Of a DNA stretch of 7,510 nt, positions 6,591 to 7,510 are shown in pieces; the first letter of the stretch is position 1; each line of letters opens with the position of its first letter. Source of the stretch: Hyphomicrobium sp. GTDB lineage: Bacteria > Pseudomonadota > Alphaproteobacteria > Rhizobiales > Hyphomicrobiaceae. The position numbers and the translations under genes were made by a program. Where the stretch lies: positions 1 to 7,510 of the forward strand of contig JAUVPN010000129.1 in the NCBI GenBank assembly GCA_030598645.1, given 5' to 3'. The notes under the pieces are model-generated. The model did not search any database. It was given only the letters and a program-made list of their open reading frames with translations, and had not been told where the DNA came from.

Positions 6591-7298
6591 ATGCTACGGG
6601 CACGTAAATTCAAAGACCTTGAGAAGGCCTTGGGTCACCGGTTCAAGAACCAGCAACTACTGGAAGTTGCGCTAACGCATGCAAGCGTGCGCGGAGACAA
6701 AGGAGAGCGCAGCGACAATGAGCGGCTGGAGTTCATAGGCGATCGCGTGCTGGGTCTCGCCATAGCCGAACTCTTGAACAAACGATTTCCTGACGGCAGC
6801 GAAGGGGATCTGGCGCGACGCTACAACCGCCTAGTACGTGGCGAGGCATGCGCCAAGGTGGCCCGCGCAATCGGTCTGGGTTCGTATCTCATTCTGTCGG
6901 ACAGTGAGGCAGGCACCGGTGGGCGCGCTAAGAACACCATACTTGCCGACGCTATGGAGGCCGTTCTGGGTGCGATATTCCTTGATGGAGATTTCAAGCC
7001 GGCACGCACAGTCGTATGCCGCTTGTGGGAGAGTTTGTTAGGGGATCTACCTGTAGCGGGAGTCGATCCCAAATCGGCGCTGCAGGAATGGGTGCAGGGG
7101 CAGGGGCTCGCGCTACCGCAATATGTCGAGATTGAACGCAAGGGTCCCGATCATGCGCCGCGCTTCACCAGCGAGGTGCGTATCTCAGGAAAGGAGCCGG
7201 CGCAAGGTGAAGGTGCCTCGAAGCGTGCCGCCGAGCAGGCTGCTGCGCGAGTTCTTCTCGAGCGCGAAGGCGTTGGCGGAGCTAGCGTGCATGAGTGA
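6591..7298 (+). CDS. rnc: Ribonuclease III
   Basis: RNase III cuts double-stranded RNA, releasing 16S and 23S precursors from the rRNA transcript and processing some mRNAs. The 235-residue product (E. coli has 226) has the endonuclease domain with signature [21 protein letters not shown] (41-61) and [16 protein letters not shown] (119-134). The acidic residues Glu44, Glu47, Asp51, Asp120 and Glu123 match E. coli 38, 41, 45, 114 and 117 with a constant offset of six. The double-stranded RNA binding domain runs from about 158 to 226 ([12 protein letters not shown], then [18 protein letters not shown]). I chose ATG 6591 because it gives a usual N-terminus ([18 protein letters not shown]), although only GGA (6584-6586) precedes it; GTG 6576 is possible, while ATG 6477 lies inside lepB and adds unrelated residues. 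The end overlaps era by eight bases. Confidence 0.96.
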   Translation: MLRARKFKDLEKALGHRFKNQQLLEVALTHASVRGDKGERSDNERLEFIGDRVLGLAIAELLNKRFPDGSEGDLARRYNRLVRGEACAKVARAIGLGSYLILSDSEAGTGGRAKNTILADAMEAVLGAIFLDGDFKPARTVVCRLWESLLGDLPVAGVDPKSALQEWVQGQGLALPQYVEIERKGPDHAPRFTSEVRISGKEPAQGEGASKRAAEQAAARVLLEREGVGGASVHE

Positions 7299-7510
7299 GG
7301 ATCAGCAGGCTCTTGAAGACAGTGTGCCGCCGAATATTGGCATGCGACGCTGCTGTTTTATTGCCATTATCGGCGCACCAAACGCTGGCAAATCGACGCT
7401 TGTCAATGTGCTCGTCGGCGCCAAGGTCTCAATCGTTTCGCGTAAGGTGCAGACGACCCGCGTGCCAGTGCGCGGGATCGCGACGGAAGGAGTAAGTCAG
7501 CTCGTCTTCA
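7291..7510 (+). CDS. era: GTPase Era, N-terminal part cut by window edge
   Basis: Era is an essential GTPase that binds 16S rRNA near its 3' end and assists 30S subunit maturation. The 73 codons present begin [20 protein letters not shown] and contain the P-loop GAPNAGKS (28-35) followed by [22 protein letters not shown], where QTTR (54-57) lies in the switch I/G2 region, and [14 protein letters not shown]. This block is diagnostic for Era. The ATG at 7291 lies inside the end of rnc, with an overlap of eight bases, and has GGAG (7278-7281) nine bases upstream; an in-frame ATG at residue 18 would also keep the whole G domain but is less likely. The order rnc-era matches that of many proteobacteria, where both act in ribosome maturation. 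The rest of the G domain and the KH domain lie beyond the window. Confidence 0.95.
   Translation, partial: MSEDQQALEDSVPPNIGMRRCCFIAIIGAPNAGKSTLVNVLVGAKVSIVSRKVQTTRVPVRGIATEGVSQLVF

Noticed and set aside
7295..7495. GTG-started frame of 66 codons at the right end
   Set aside because: It is out of frame with the diagnostic Era P-loop and switch region, which are read from ATG 7291.
1..7510. Mobile element, CRISPR, defence or other novel multi-gene system
   Set aside because: No transposase, integrase, direct repeat array or unfamiliar gene cassette is present. The genes form an ordinary conserved housekeeping cluster.

Overview
The window is a housekeeping gene cluster from an alphaproteobacterium. 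The evidence is the gene order rpoZ - rsh - DUF2062 - pdxJ - acpS - lepB - rnc - era, a single bifunctional Rel/Spo homologue with an RxKD synthetase motif, an omega subunit with the acidic alphaproteobacterial C-terminal tail ([11 protein letters not shown]), and protein sequences that read like Rhodospirillales/Rhizobiales versions. Base composition is moderately GC-rich. The pyrE gene that I recall next to rsh in many Rhizobiales is absent here and pdxJ is present, which leans towards a Rhodospirillales-like lineage, but I cannot place it further.

Layout. Positions 1-538 (minus strand) hold a LabA-type NYN-domain gene, cut by the left edge and interrupted by an in-frame amber codon at residue 59. 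A divergent, visibly AT-rich intergenic region (539-970) follows. All other genes are on the plus strand: rpoZ (971-1408), rsh (1518-3755), a DUF2062 membrane protein (3813-4376), pdxJ (4422-5216), acpS (5213-5626), a possible 22-codon small ORF (5691-5759), lepB (5756-6514), rnc (6591-7298) and the start of era (7291 to the right edge). Several joints are tight: pdxJ/acpS overlap by 4 nt, small ORF/lepB by 4 nt (ATGA) and rnc/era by 8 nt. I saw no convincing intrinsic terminator inside the cluster, so much of it may be cotranscribed.

How the genes fit together. rpoZ and rsh link RNA polymerase to the (p)ppGpp stringent response. pdxJ makes pyridoxine 5'-phosphate and acpS activates acyl carrier protein. 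lepB processes secreted proteins at the inner membrane. rnc and era act in rRNA processing and 30S assembly.

I found no mobile element, CRISPR array, tRNA, rRNA or defence system. The items most worth a second look are the single-codon nonsense lesion in the NYN gene, the small ORF with a very strong Shine-Dalgarno whose stop overlaps the lepB start, the possible hairpin over that Shine-Dalgarno, and the inverted repeat in the lepB-rnc joint.
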